64,000 nucleotides of DNA from contig JAETOJ010000002.1 in the NCBI GenBank assembly GCA_021768085.1, positions 101,050-165,049 on the forward strand, given 5' to 3'. Under the pieces are notes generated by a model. It had not been told where the DNA came from and made no database searches. It saw only the letters and a program-made list of their open reading frames with translations. The translations under genes and the position numbers were made by a program. Shown here piece after piece: positions 17,719 through 26,323 of this stretch. Numbering within the stretch: the stretch's first letter is position 1; every line of letters begins with the position of its first letter. Origin of the DNA: Bacillota bacterium (lineage in GTDB: Bacteria; Bacillota; Clostridia; Oscillospirales; Oscillospiraceae).

Positions 17719-18720
17719 CTATGGCGTGTCGGGTTCGCTGGGTTCGTCCAGGCCGAAGCCTGGGACAATGGTGGTGTCGGGATATTCGGCGGGAGCACTG
17801 CCCTTGTCCGGAATGTCCTGTGTGCTCCCTACAATAAAATCCTCATGAAATGGGCTGATGATAGATGCCGTAATCTTAATGACTTCCTCCAATTCCAACC
17901 GCTGTGCCTCAATTTCGTACTCCACCCCATTCAGGGTAAAGGCCGCTGTATAGATGTCGTAGTATCCAGCAGGCGTTTTAGAGGCGCCATCACCGTAAGG
18001 GAGAGAACAGTGCCTGAGCGTGACAGGCACTCCGCCGAAGTCAGTAGTCCGCTCATTATCCACTGGGAGAAGGCAACAGTGTAGAATACGCAGCCTGGAA
18101 GCTCTGATGGTAAAACCTTGGGGAATCACAATGTCATCATTAGACTTAGGGCTTCCGTCCTCCCCAAAGTCCACCCAGAAACTCCGGCCCGCCTGATCCT
18201 CAACAACATTCCCGGTAGCTTTCTCCCGGACAATGCGGCCCGACACAGCTTTCCCGCCCCCGGTAAGATCATCAGGGATATAGGCAGGAGCTAACTCCCA
18301 GCCATAGTAGGCTCTGACACCCTCCGTATTCAAAATTTCCTCGTTATAGATAGCAGGATCTCGGTAAAGCGGGGCGGCATTCTGGGCCAGCCCTGCCGAC
18401 TCGTTCACCGCTACGTTGTCCCAGTTGATGGTAATCTCCGGCTCACTGGGCGGCTGAAGGGGCTCAACGCTGGGCTGGTCTCTGCCATCGCTGGCCACAG
18501 GGCCGGGAATGCTGGGATCCGGGGGCGGCACGATAGTGCCTTGGCCCTTCAAAATGCCCGGTAGCGCCGCCATGGTCACCGTGAAGATCAATCCAATGCA
18601 CGCCGCCATGGCCCCCCATTTCAGCCAGCCGCTTTTCTTTTTACGCTCATAGGTGATAGCTTCCATAATGTACTTGTCGTTGACTTTTCCCAGCGCACTG
18701 GAAAATTGTGCTGCGTTCAT
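17719..18720 (-). CDS. Anti-sigma-like membrane protein
   Basis: 333 residues. A cytoplasmic N-terminus (1-28), one transmembrane helix (about 32-54) and a large extracytoplasmic domain after a Pro-rich stalk (60-95). It overlaps the sigma gene by 4 nt (ATGA), the normal arrangement for a cognate anti-sigma factor or sensor. No zinc-binding HxxxCxxC motif is present, so regulation would depend on the N-terminal helix. The extracellular domain may be the sensor. Confidence 0.65.
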   Translation of the reverse strand: MNAAQFSSALGKVNDKYIMEAITYERKKKSGWLKWGAMAACIGLIFTVTMAALPGILKGQGTIVPPPDPSIPGPVASDGRDQPSVEPLQPPSEPEITINWDNVAVNESAGLAQNAAPLYRDPAIYNEEILNTEGVRAYYGWELAPAYIPDDLTGGGKAVSGRIVREKATGNVVEDQAGRSFWVDFGEDGSPKSNDDIVIPQGFTIRASRLRILHCCLLPVDNERTTDFGGVPVTLRHCSLPYGDGASKTPAGYYDIYTAAFTLNGVEYEIEAQRLELEEVIKITASIISPFHEDFIVGSTQDIPDKGSAPAEYPDTTIVPGFGLDEPSEPDTP

Positions 18721-19277
18721 CGTATAACCCCTCTTTCTTCAAAATAGTGCCGCAACTGCTTTCGGATACGGGTCAGCCGGACAGACACGTTCTTTTCCGA
18801 TAAGCCTGTCCGCGCCGCAATCTCCCCATAGCTGTCGGAGAACCAGTACCGGCGCATGAGCAGGACACGGTTCTCCGGGGACAGCGTTTCCAGGAAGTCC
18901 TCGATCAGCCGGACAAGCTCCTGTTCCTCCAACTCCCCCTCCACAGTTCGGGGCGAGGCCAGACAGTCCTCCAGCTCCTCCAGCGACACGGTGTAGCTCC
19001 CGCCGCCCCGCTTGGCCGTTTTTCCCGCATGATACCGCATGAGGGAGAGATTGCGGACGATCCGGCACAGGAACGCCAGCAGTGGATCGGGCCGGGCCGG
19101 CGGGATGGCGTTCCAGGCGCCAAGGTAGGCGTCGTTCACGCACTCCTCCGCGTCCTGGCGGCTGTGCAGGATGTTATAGGACAGGCTGTGGCAGACCTTA
19201 CCGTATTTGCCGTCCAGCTCCCGGATCGCCTGCTCCGACCGGGCGAAAAACAGTTCTATGATGGCGCTGTCCTCCAT
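18717..19277 (-). CDS. ECF-type RNA polymerase sigma factor
   Basis: 186 residues. Region 2 (SYNILHSRQDAEECVNDAYLGAW) and region 4 (LSPENRVLLMRRYWFSDSYG, then ARTGLSEKNVSVRLTRIRKQL) are intact. The linker has an acidic, Leu-rich insert (LEELEDCLASP). It is the first gene of a two-gene unit with the anti-sigma-like protein. The start is the ATG, with a GGAGGG stretch upstream. Confidence 0.88.
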   Translation of the reverse strand: MEDSAIIELFFARSEQAIRELDGKYGKVCHSLSYNILHSRQDAEECVNDAYLGAWNAIPPARPDPLLAFLCRIVRNLSLMRYHAGKTAKRGGGSYTVSLEELEDCLASPRTVEGELEEQELVRLIEDFLETLSPENRVLLMRRYWFSDSYGEIAARTGLSEKNVSVRLTRIRKQLRHYFEERGVIR

Positions 19278-19425
19278 CGGGGCTTCCCTCCTCTCTGTCC
19301 CTCAACCATCTACTATGGATTTTTTGGAAAACACTACACAGTCAATACAGACTTTGACAAAAATTCTCTGGAACCAGATTGATAGGGTCCGTACCTGCAT
19401 GACAGCCTTCAAAAAATCTGCTCGA

Positions 19426-19477
19426 ACATATATCAAAGGCGGCGATTCCGTGGTGAACCGCCGCCTTTGATATATGT
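19426..19477. repeat. Perfect 18-bp inverted repeat (hairpin)
   Basis: 19426-19443 and 19460-19477 are exact reverse complements (ACATATATCAAAGGCGGC) around a 16-nt loop. It lies between the end of the small membrane-protein gene and the sigma promoter. On the minus strand a run of T follows only about 10 nt later, so it may be a terminator, or a relic of a small mobile element. Confidence 0.75.
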
Positions 19478-19513
19478 CCGCACTAAATGCCGCACCCAAG
19501 GCCCAGATGCGCC

Positions 19514-19840
19514 TTACTCCAAGTCCTCAATTTGCATCCGCTGCAAAGCGTCCAAGCCGTCATGGCGGCGCTTAAAGTACAGCCAGATCCCTCCAAAAAT
19601 GAACGTAGGGATGTTGGCCAGCAAGAAGATCCCAACGAGTACAACCAGGTTTCCAAGCATGGCGCCCACGGCGTTGATGGCAAAGACCGCCGTCAGCATC
19701 AGGCCAAGGGCAAGAAAGCTCCCCGGCAGAAGCAGCCCCAGCTTTAAGCTCTTTTTGCACATCCAGACCTGCAAAACTACAAGCAGCGCCATCAAAACTA
19801 AAAACAGCAGCAGCACTAATATTACTCTAAAATAACTCAT
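19514..19840 (-). CDS. Small membrane protein paired with DUF2089 regulator
   Basis: About 108 residues with three hydrophobic helices (about 5-26, 35-58 and 62-85) and a charged C-terminus. The ATG has a GGAAAGG site 6 nt upstream. Genes of this size follow DUF2089 regulators in many Clostridia and are probably their target. Confidence 0.6.
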   Translation of the reverse strand: MSYFRVILVLLLFLVLMALLVVLQVWMCKKSLKLGLLLPGSFLALGLMLTAVFAINAVGAMLGNLVVLVGIFLLANIPTFIFGGIWLYFKRRHDGLDALQRMQIEDLE

Positions 19841-19863
19841 ACACAACCTTTCCTTTCACAAGT

Positions 19864-20163
19864 TCATTTTTTGCCTACGGCTTTTTTGTATTCTGAAATC
19901 AGTATTTTCGCGGTGTCAAAATCAAGCTTTTCGTTTACTGCCAGACGTTTGACCGTAGCGATGTATGGATCTGCGGCCACATCTTCTACCATCTGTATCT
20001 TCTGGATCAAGCGATCCAGACGCAAGCGAACCGTGGGATAGGTCACGCCATACTGACCGGCCACCTCCTTCAGCGACCCAGAGGCAAGGATGAACTTCTT
20101 GATGAACGCCACATCTTCATCCTCCAATCCAGCCATCCACTCCGGCAGTATCTCAACTGACAT
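19864..20163 (-). CDS. DUF2089-family regulator
   Basis: 99 residues. The sequence LPEWMAGLEDEDVAFIKKFI, then GSLKEVAGQYGVTYPTVRLR, is the DUF2089 helix-turn-helix pattern; the tail (FDTAKILISEYKKAVG) is also family-typical. It probably controls its own small operon. The start is ATG with GGGGGG 5 nt before; an upstream in-frame Met without ribosome site is rejected. Confidence 0.8.
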   Translation of the reverse strand: MSVEILPEWMAGLEDEDVAFIKKFILASGSLKEVAGQYGVTYPTVRLRLDRLIQKIQMVEDVAADPYIATVKRLAVNEKLDFDTAKILISEYKKAVGKK

Positions 20164-20257
20164 AGGCACCCCCCTTTCTATGTTCCTCATTATATGCTTT
20201 AATTTTATTAAAGTCAATACTAAATTTTATTATTCTGAAATTTAAGATTTCACTTGA

Positions 20258-20305
20258 ATAAAAGCAGCACAGCGATCCTGCATCCGAGAATCACTGTGCT
20301 GCTTT
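20258..20305 (-). terminator. Terminator of sigma/membrane-protein unit
   Basis: 12-bp stem (20261-20272 with 20294-20305, AAAGCAGCACAG) extended by weaker pairs and followed on the minus strand by TTTTATTC. It lies 28 nt after the stop of the 493-residue membrane protein. Confidence 0.75.
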
Positions 20306-20332
20306 GCAAAGACAAAATGCGGGGCGCCGCGC

Positions 20333-21814
20333 TCAATACTTGCGGGGGTTATACAGCCCCTCCGGGGCCAGCTGTCCCTCAGAGCCCCACTGGTACATCC
20401 GCCACTGCCAGCTGGGCGCGGAGTAGAACCCGGCGGCCAGGATGTCGGACGGCAGGGCGTAAGGGTACTGCCAGCTGCTGCGCTTGTGGGCGATGGTCAC
20501 GGTGTAGTTGTAGAGTGACACGGTCTCCGGCAGAGAGGGCGCCGCCTCCCAGAACAGGAAGGCCTCCGTGGGGCCATCGACCTCCTCCGGCAGAGCGAAG
20601 TCGGTGTAACAGCAGGGCCTCCCGGCGCCGTCCGCCTCAAACCGGAAGTCCAGCGGCATGGTATAGGCCGTCCCCGCGCTGTCCCTCCACTTCAGCACCC
20701 CCTCCACCCTGGTGGTATGGACGGTAACGCCCTGGATGTCCTGTGCCACCTGGATCCCCTCCATATAGCCGCCGGACGCCTCGCCGGGGTTCCAGCGCAG
20801 GTGGGCCAGATACACGCAGCGGAACCCATACCGCTCGTCCCGCACCGGAACCTCAACGGTGATCACGCTGGGCATACCGTCTGTATGGGGGCCGGCCGGA
20901 TCGTGATACCCCTCTTTTTTCAGCCCGTAGGCCCCCTCAAACCGGGCCAGCTCGTTGTCATCCAGCCCGCCCAGGATATCCTCCGGGAAGCCCAGCTCCA
21001 GCAGTTCTCCGCGGAGGGGGGAATCGCCCACGTCGGAGCCGTACTCAGGCGTATGCTCTCCGTCCGGCAGGCGGGCGAATATTAGGGGCAGGACGCCCAC
21101 CGCCAGCAGATGGAGCGCCAGCCATACGGCCAGCACAACCCGGCCGGACATCCGCGACGGGACGGCCTTCAGCACGTACCCCGCCTGATCCAGACTCCTG
21201 CTGACCTTGCGTAAGCCCACCAGCAGGCAAATCCAGAGGATCAGGAGCGGCCCCACCAGCAGCCAGCCCTCCAGCCCAATGAGCGCCATGGGCAGCAGCA
21301 GGGTCTCCACGATGACCACCCCTCCGGCCGCAGTGGTGCGGGGCTTCTGCCCTGCCCGGCGGAATACCCCCTTGAGGCCCTGCCACAGCCCGCCCACCAC
21401 TAAGATCAGGGTGAGCTGGAGCGCCACCGTCCACAGCACGTTGTAGACTGGTACCGCCCCTGTGGTGGTGTTCCATTCCCCGCCTACCAGCTCCTCCAGC
21501 CGGCCATCCAGGGGGGTGGCCTGGAGCAGCACCACGGCCAGCCGCAGCGCGGCGTACAGGCCGGCGCAGCCGCAGGCGAACCGGAAGGCACCGTTCTCCC
21601 GGCGCAGGGCGCCCAGCCCCAGCCACAGCAGCACCGCGCCCACCGCCGGAAGAATGAGGTTCAGCCCAAAGCCGTTGATGGTGATGGTAATGAGCGCCAG
21701 TCCCCAGCAGATCAGGCCGACGGGCTTTTTCCACGGGCAGGGCGGTTCCAGCTTCGCCAGCTCCGGCGGCAGCTGGGCGGAGCCCACATAGAGCAGACGG
21801 TCAAATTCATCCAT
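20333..21814 (-). CDS. Large membrane protein partnered with sigma factor
   Basis: 493 residues. Hydrophobic helices fill most of residues 30-260 (about seven), and the C-terminal 230 residues are soluble and strand-rich. It overlaps the sigma gene by 8 nt, so it is the likely membrane regulator or output of that factor. No family is recognised. The N-terminal 30 residues (FDRLLYVGSAQLPPELAKLE) are cytoplasmic and could hold the sigma factor. Confidence 0.6.
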   Translation of the reverse strand: MDEFDRLLYVGSAQLPPELAKLEPPCPWKKPVGLICWGLALITITINGFGLNLILPAVGAVLLWLGLGALRRENGAFRFACGCAGLYAALRLAVVLLQATPLDGRLEELVGGEWNTTTGAVPVYNVLWTVALQLTLILVVGGLWQGLKGVFRRAGQKPRTTAAGGVVIVETLLLPMALIGLEGWLLVGPLLILWICLLVGLRKVSRSLDQAGYVLKAVPSRMSGRVVLAVWLALHLLAVGVLPLIFARLPDGEHTPEYGSDVGDSPLRGELLELGFPEDILGGLDDNELARFEGAYGLKKEGYHDPAGPHTDGMPSVITVEVPVRDERYGFRCVYLAHLRWNPGEASGGYMEGIQVAQDIQGVTVHTTRVEGVLKWRDSAGTAYTMPLDFRFEADGAGRPCCYTDFALPEEVDGPTEAFLFWEAAPSLPETVSLYNYTVTIAHKRSSWQYPYALPSDILAAGFYSAPSWQWRMYQWGSEGQLAPEGLYNPRKY

Positions 21815-22373
21815 GGATCACACCTCCCAGTTCCTCCCGCAGCTGCTTGCGGATGCGGTACAGCTTGCCCTCCACCGCCCGGACGGTTAGGCCGCACTCG
21901 GCGGCGATCTGCGCGGTGGGCTGATAATAGTAATATTTACGCAAAAACAGATCCCGTTCTCTGCGGCCCAGCTGCCCCACAGACGCCCATAGAGCCTGTG
22001 CCGCCTCCGCTTTCAGCAGGGACTGCTCCGGGCCGTCGGCGGCGTCCGGCATGGCCTCGTCCAGCGCACCGCCCTCCTGGAGGCGTTCATTGGATCGGCG
22101 GCGGTTGAGGGCCACGTTGCGGGTCAGGTGGGTGAGCCAGGTGGTCAGGGCGGCCTTGCCGGGGTCAAACGTGCCGATGGAGTTCCACACCCGGAGCAGC
22201 ACATCAGACAGGCACTCCTCCCGATCCCGCTCGTCGGGGAGGATAGGAGCGATGATGTACCGCAGCAGAGGGGTGTACGCCGTCTGGAATTGCTCCATCA
22301 CGCCGTCCTGCCGGGTTTGCAGGGCACGGATCAGCTGCACATCCTCCACAATGTATCCCTCCTTTTTCTTCAT
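21807..22373 (-). CDS. ECF-type RNA polymerase sigma factor
   Basis: 188 residues from the ATG at 22373 (AGGA closely upstream). Region 2 (YTPLLRYIIAPILPDERDREECLSDV, shown in part) and region 4 (LGRRERDLFLRKYYYYQP, then AECGLTVRAVEGKLYRIRK) are intact. Between them is an Ala/Asp/Glu-rich linker. The longer upstream frame has no ribosome site and codes for unrelated residues. First gene of a two-gene unit. Confidence 0.85.
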   Translation of the reverse strand: MKKKEGYIVEDVQLIRALQTRQDGVMEQFQTAYTPLLRYIIAPILPDERDREECLSDVLLRVWNSIGTFDPGKAALTTWLTHLTRNVALNRRRSNERLQEGGALDEAMPDAADGPEQSLLKAEAAQALWASVGQLGRRERDLFLRKYYYYQPTAQIAAECGLTVRAVEGKLYRIRKQLREELGGVIHG

Positions 22374-22435
22374 ATGTCCTACTATACACCGGTGGCGGCA
22401 AAATCCCACACGAAATTTCCAAGAAATTGCGGGCG

Positions 22436-22475
22436 CAGAAAATGCCTGTCCGCGCTCTGGGGAAGGCGGGCAGGC
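22436..22475 (-). terminator. Terminator after SUKH-like gene
   Basis: GCCTGTCCGC (22444-22453) and GCGGGCAGGC (22466-22475) pair with one mismatch; on the minus strand ATTTTC follows. Confidence 0.6.
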
Positions 22476-22527
22476 GTTAAACACTAAAGGATGGAACCTA
22501 ACTCATATTTCTGGAATGACGGCTCTA

Positions 22528-23133
22528 TCATTCCGTCCAATACTCTATCCCTGGATTAAGTCTTCCTCCAATAGCACCCGCTTTTTCAAAATCATAATCC
22601 AGAAAACCATCATCGTCCAAAAAATAAACATCTTCTTGATAAAAAGCGATAATGGTCTCAAAAAACTTTTCTAAAGACTTGTGCATCCCCACAAATCCTT
22701 CGTCCGAGAAATAAGCGAATATTGCTTCTGTGTTGTCCTGTTTTTTCACATAACAGATATAGTTAGAAGCGTAATCCGCCAGCAACGGTATAACAATCTC
22801 TATTTGATTTTCACATATAGCATCAGATCCTACCATACGCAAAAATGTATTATATTCAACGTCTAATTCCTCTATATGTATTAACCTATAACCAGGAATA
22901 AAATCCATCAATTTCTGCTCTTTAATATCTCTGGGTGTTCCTGCAAATGTGCTGTATATTTCTCGATAGATTTCAGGAACAGGGCGATTTATGTTAGTCA
23001 AAAGTTGCTCCCATTCTCGATGTGGAATGCCTAAACTGCTTTTATAACCACATCTCATTTTATCAGAAAGAGAGATAAACTCATCAAGTAATTCTTTTTC
23101 CATACTATGTGACATTTTTCTCACACCATCCAT
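22528..23133 (-). CDS. SMI1/KNR4 (SUKH)-family immunity-like protein
   Basis: 201 residues. The pattern of an N-terminal helix, LGIPHREWEQLLTNINRPVP, and the acidic strand pairs further on fit the SUKH fold, commonly used as immunity proteins against contact-dependent or polymorphic toxins. Base composition is clearly richer in A and T than the neighbours, suggesting recent acquisition. No toxin gene is adjacent. The ATG follows the upstream stop directly (TGAATG), with GAGGG 10 nt before. Confidence 0.6.
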   Translation of the reverse strand: MDGVRKMSHSMEKELLDEFISLSDKMRCGYKSSLGIPHREWEQLLTNINRPVPEIYREIYSTFAGTPRDIKEQKLMDFIPGYRLIHIEELDVEYNTFLRMVGSDAICENQIEIVIPLLADYASNYICYVKKQDNTEAIFAYFSDEGFVGMHKSLEKFFETIIAFYQEDVYFLDDDGFLDYDFEKAGAIGGRLNPGIEYWTE

Positions 23134-23400
23134 TCAGTTATTTCCCTCACACCACTTCGCAATCTCCCCAATCAGCCCCAGCGGGAGCGGCTTGCTGTAC
23201 GGGAGCTGGATCGTGCCCTTGCTGGTCTTATACTCCGTCAGCCGCCCGGCAAACGCCTCCACAGCCTCCGGGCTGTACCCGGTCAGCCAGCAGATGACTT
23301 CATCCACCTCGGCCTTTGTCCGGCCTTTCCGGGTGACTTTGTCCAGCAGGAGCCCGTATACCTTCCCAAACTTCGTCTGAAAAACCTTCTCGTTGTTCAT
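23134..23400 (-). CDS. DUF2200/DUF1801-like chimeric small protein
   Basis: 88 residues. The first 45 residues match the DUF2200 pattern (FGKVYGLLLDKVTRKGRTKA, then EVICWLTGYSPE), while the last 40 (YKTSKGTIQLPYSKPLPLGL) match the end of DUF1801/YdhG-like proteins. Both families are small and often neighbours, so a deletion fusion is plausible; it may also be a natural short family. Translation is coupled to the SUKH-like gene. Confidence 0.5.
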   Translation of the reverse strand: MNNEKVFQTKFGKVYGLLLDKVTRKGRTKAEVDEVICWLTGYSPEAVEAFAGRLTEYKTSKGTIQLPYSKPLPLGLIGEIAKWCEGNN

Positions 23401-23542
23401 ACCTTGTATCCCTCCGGCAGTGATGCCCTATTCTACCACACACTACATCGTTTTGCAAAACTCTCCCCAAGTTGGCCGATATATTTGCCTCGCTTTGTCG
23501 TAGCTGATAAAATGGAGAAAAAGAAAACATTTTTTGTTTTCT

Positions 23543-23574
23543 TTGTAACGAACGACCTTCCAATGGGATATATA
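23543..23574 (+). promoter_or_regulatory. Candidate ECF sigma autoregulated promoter
   Basis: TTGTAACGA and a TATATA 20 nt later precede the sigma gene, with a 10-bp AAAGAAAACA hairpin just upstream (23520-23544). A GTAAC-type -35 is common for clostridial ECF factors, so self-activation is plausible. Spacing is longer than for housekeeping promoters. Confidence 0.35.
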
Positions 23575-23594
23575 GAGTGAAGGGAGGGAGCCGC

Positions 23595-24083
23595 ATGGAA
23601 GATATGGACGCCATCTACCGCCGCCACGTCCACACGGTCTACAAATTTCTCCTGGCCCAATGCCGTGAGCCGGATCTGGCCGAGGAACTGACCCAGGAGA
23701 CCTTTTATCAGGCGGTTCGCTCCATTGACCGCTTCGACGGCTCCTGCAAATTGTCCATTTGGCTGTGCCAAATCGCTAAACATCTGTGGTATCAGCAGCT
23801 GCGGAAGCGCCAAAAGGCCCTTGTGCCACTGGACGAGGTGCCGGATTTTCCCGCCCCCTCGGCGGAGGAGGGACTGCTGGAACAGGAAGGACAGCTGGCC
23901 CTTCTTAGAAAGATCCACCAGCTGCCGGAGCCTCAACGGGAGGTGGTTTACCTCCGGGCCTTCGGCGGTCTCAGCTTCCGGGAGATCGGGGATGTGCTGG
24001 ATCACACGGAGGCCTGGGCCCGGGTGACCTTTTATCGGAGCAAGGAAAAACTTCGCAACGGAGGTGCGGAAGATGAAAAATGA
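23595..24083 (+). CDS. ECF-type RNA polymerase sigma factor
   Basis: 162 residues. Region 2 (DLAEELTQETFYQAVRSIDR, then WLCQIAKHLWYQQLRK) and region 4 (LPEPQREVVYLRAFGGLSFR, then GDVLDHTEAWARVTFYRSKE) are intact. The ATG lies 5 nt after GGAGGG. It overlaps the anti-sigma gene by 11 nt. It heads a six-gene unit ending in an ABC exporter. Confidence 0.9.
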   Translation: MEDMDAIYRRHVHTVYKFLLAQCREPDLAEELTQETFYQAVRSIDRFDGSCKLSIWLCQIAKHLWYQQLRKRQKALVPLDEVPDFPAPSAEEGLLEQEGQLALLRKIHQLPEPQREVVYLRAFGGLSFREIGDVLDHTEAWARVTFYRSKEKLRNGGAEDEK

Positions 24084-25143
24084 TCTGACCTGCGGCCTGG
24101 TGCGGGATCTGCTGCCCAGCTATGTGGAGGGGCTTGTGTGTGCGGAATCCCAAGAGGCGGTGGATCGGCACCTGGCAGACTGCCCCAGCTGTGCCGCCGC
24201 CTTGTCCGCCATGCGGGCCCCGGAGCCGGAGACCGTGGCGGAGGAACAGGCCCGGGAAGTGGACTACCTGAAGCGGGTGAAAAAGCACAGCAACCGGAAG
24301 GTTATCGCCGCGGTGGTTTGTACCGCTCTCATTCTGCTCTCGGCGCTGCTGCTGAAGGTATTCGTCATCGGCTCGCCCATCCGGCCCCAGACCGTAGCCG
24401 TCAAAGGCACCGTGGAGGACGGCACCCTCCACCTGTCCCTCATGTCAACGGTGTCCGCCAACGCCCTCCACGGCTGGCGGGTGGAGACAAAGGACGGCGT
24501 GGCCTCCGTCTATGCCCGGGACGTGCTGGTGTCCCCCCTATTCTCCGACGGCAGCGGCCAGCTGGACATCCCCCTGAAAGGGGTGCACGAGGTGTGGCTG
24601 GGCGGCCTCTCGGGCCGGCTGTTGTACCAGGACGGCGTAGTGATCTCCCAGCTGGCCCTGGAGCTGATGGACGCCAAAGCCCCCGACTGCGGCGATCCCA
24701 CCGCTCTGGAGCGCATCGCGGAGATCCTGCGCCTCCCTGAGCGGCTGGGCAGCTACACGTTTAGTCTGCAAACCGACAAGCACCCCTACGGAGGCACGCT
24801 GGTGTTTGTGGAACGGCCCACAGGCGAACAGCTCAATCTTGCTACTTGCTATAATCTGCTTACCCTGGCGCTGGTGGACAATATGGAGGCCTCCCTGTTC
24901 AAGCGCCTCGCTTACGGGGATCCCCCAGACCTGAGTACGATCGTCACTAACGGGATGTGGCTGGACGGCGTGAATGAGACGGTTCTGCCCGCCCTGGTGG
25001 AGAAGTACAACGCTGTCAACGGCACGGACTGGGAACCCAAGGCCAGCATCAAGGACTACACCCGTTCCCCGGCGGATCTCCAGCGGCTGCTGATGATCTT
25101 GGATTCCTTCTATAAAACCGGCCTGTTCACGAGAGGAGGCTGA
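24073..25143 (+). CDS. Zinc-binding (zf-HC2) anti-sigma factor
   Basis: 356 residues. The zinc-binding anti-sigma domain is at the N-terminus: C7 (TCGLVRDLLPSYVEGLVC) and HLADCPSCAAAL (about 37-48), the HxxxCxxC signature. One transmembrane helix (about 77-97) precedes a large outer domain that may sense ligand. GGAGGTGCGG is 8 nt before the ATG. The cognate sigma gene is the overlapping upstream gene. Confidence 0.85.
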   Translation: MKNDLTCGLVRDLLPSYVEGLVCAESQEAVDRHLADCPSCAAALSAMRAPEPETVAEEQAREVDYLKRVKKHSNRKVIAAVVCTALILLSALLLKVFVIGSPIRPQTVAVKGTVEDGTLHLSLMSTVSANALHGWRVETKDGVASVYARDVLVSPLFSDGSGQLDIPLKGVHEVWLGGLSGRLLYQDGVVISQLALELMDAKAPDCGDPTALERIAEILRLPERLGSYTFSLQTDKHPYGGTLVFVERPTGEQLNLATCYNLLTLALVDNMEASLFKRLAYGDPPDLSTIVTNGMWLDGVNETVLPALVEKYNAVNGTDWEPKASIKDYTRSPADLQRLLMILDSFYKTGLFTRGG

Positions 25144-25145
25144 CG

Positions 25146-26318
25146 ATGAAAAAACGAGTGCTCCCGCTGCTTACGGCGATTCTGCTGCTCCTGCCCTCAT
25201 GCGGACCACAGGCCGATCCTGACCTGACCCCGCTGGATCAGGCTGCGGCTGAGGCAGCCAGCTTCACACCGGGAAGTTATGAGAACCTGACCTTCCGTCA
25301 GGACAAGATTTCTGTTGCTGTGCCAGAGGATTTGGCCCGCTGTACGCTCCGGGAGGTGGGGTGCTTTGACCTGGAGTACGGGGATAAGCTGATGCGCTGG
25401 TGGATTCCTGACGAAATTTGGGACGATCAATCTGTATCCCACTGGGACGATACCTATGCCTACGCCTTTTCCTCCATCTTCGACCAGACCGGAGCGGATG
25501 GAAACGGCTGGTATGCGGCGGTCTGGTGTACCGGAACCGTCATGTACGCCCGTGACAATGGCTGGGAGCATTATTTCCACGATCCCGGACTGTTGGATCA
25601 CAGCTATAACTTAATTGTGGATGATGTGGACGAGAACGGTCTGTTTGTGGAACAGGCGCAACGGTTCGCGGCAGACTGGCTGGCGCAGACTGGCCTCCAA
25701 ACCACCCTCCGCCCCAAATATCTGTATGTTTGCACCGACGATGGCGGAGAGAAGTTTGCCAAAGTATCTTTTCAGACCTGCTGGAATGGGGTTCCCATCT
25801 CTGACGTGGCCCGGCGATACCCGGACGACTCCGGCTTTACCCTCTCCGGCCCCAGCGAGGAAAACGACTGGACCGGCGATGTGGATCTGCTTTCCGTTAC
25901 CGCCTGTATGACCTCCGACGGCAAACTGGACTTTTTCGGCGGCGGCCACGGCATGGTGGAGCTGTACGATCCGGGAACGGTCTGCAAAGAGATCATCTCC
26001 CTGTCCACCGCCTGCGACATTCTCAGCGAAACCATCAGCGGCTACGGTTCCCAGGAGATTCGGGACGTGGCCTTGGAATACCGCCTCGGCATCATCGGCT
26101 CCGACCAGCCAGAGGAGACTTATCGCTTTGTGGATCTGGAGACCGGGGGGCCCCTGCCCGACCGGGGTGTGGTGCAGCGTTACCGCACCAGCTATGACCT
26201 CTACGACGCCGCCCCCTACTGGGCCTTTTATGCCAGAGACAGACGAAATCGGGAATTGATCTTCTATGTGAACTGCCTGACCGGGGATGTCCAAATTCTT
26301 GACAACCAGCCCAGGTGA
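25146..26318 (+). CDS. Lipoprotein of sigma/ABC unit
   Basis: 390 residues. Signal and lipobox LLLLPSC (Cys 19), then a soluble extracellular protein rich in Trp, Asp and Gly. Its start follows the anti-sigma stop by 2 nt. No domain is recognised. It may be a sensor partner of the anti-sigma outer domain, or a substrate or immunity lipoprotein of the exporter. Confidence 0.6.
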   Translation: MKKRVLPLLTAILLLLPSCGPQADPDLTPLDQAAAEAASFTPGSYENLTFRQDKISVAVPEDLARCTLREVGCFDLEYGDKLMRWWIPDEIWDDQSVSHWDDTYAYAFSSIFDQTGADGNGWYAAVWCTGTVMYARDNGWEHYFHDPGLLDHSYNLIVDDVDENGLFVEQAQRFAADWLAQTGLQTTLRPKYLYVCTDDGGEKFAKVSFQTCWNGVPISDVARRYPDDSGFTLSGPSEENDWTGDVDLLSVTACMTSDGKLDFFGGGHGMVELYDPGTVCKEIISLSTACDILSETISGYGSQEIRDVALEYRLGIIGSDQPEETYRFVDLETGGPLPDRGVVQRYRTSYDLYDAAPYWAFYARDRRNRELIFYVNCLTGDVQILDNQPR

Positions 26319-26323
26319 CTGCC

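Noticed and set aside
22528..23400. Toxin-immunity pair
   Set aside because: The SUKH-like gene's neighbour is a small DUF2200/DUF1801-like protein, with no toxin domain or secretion leader.
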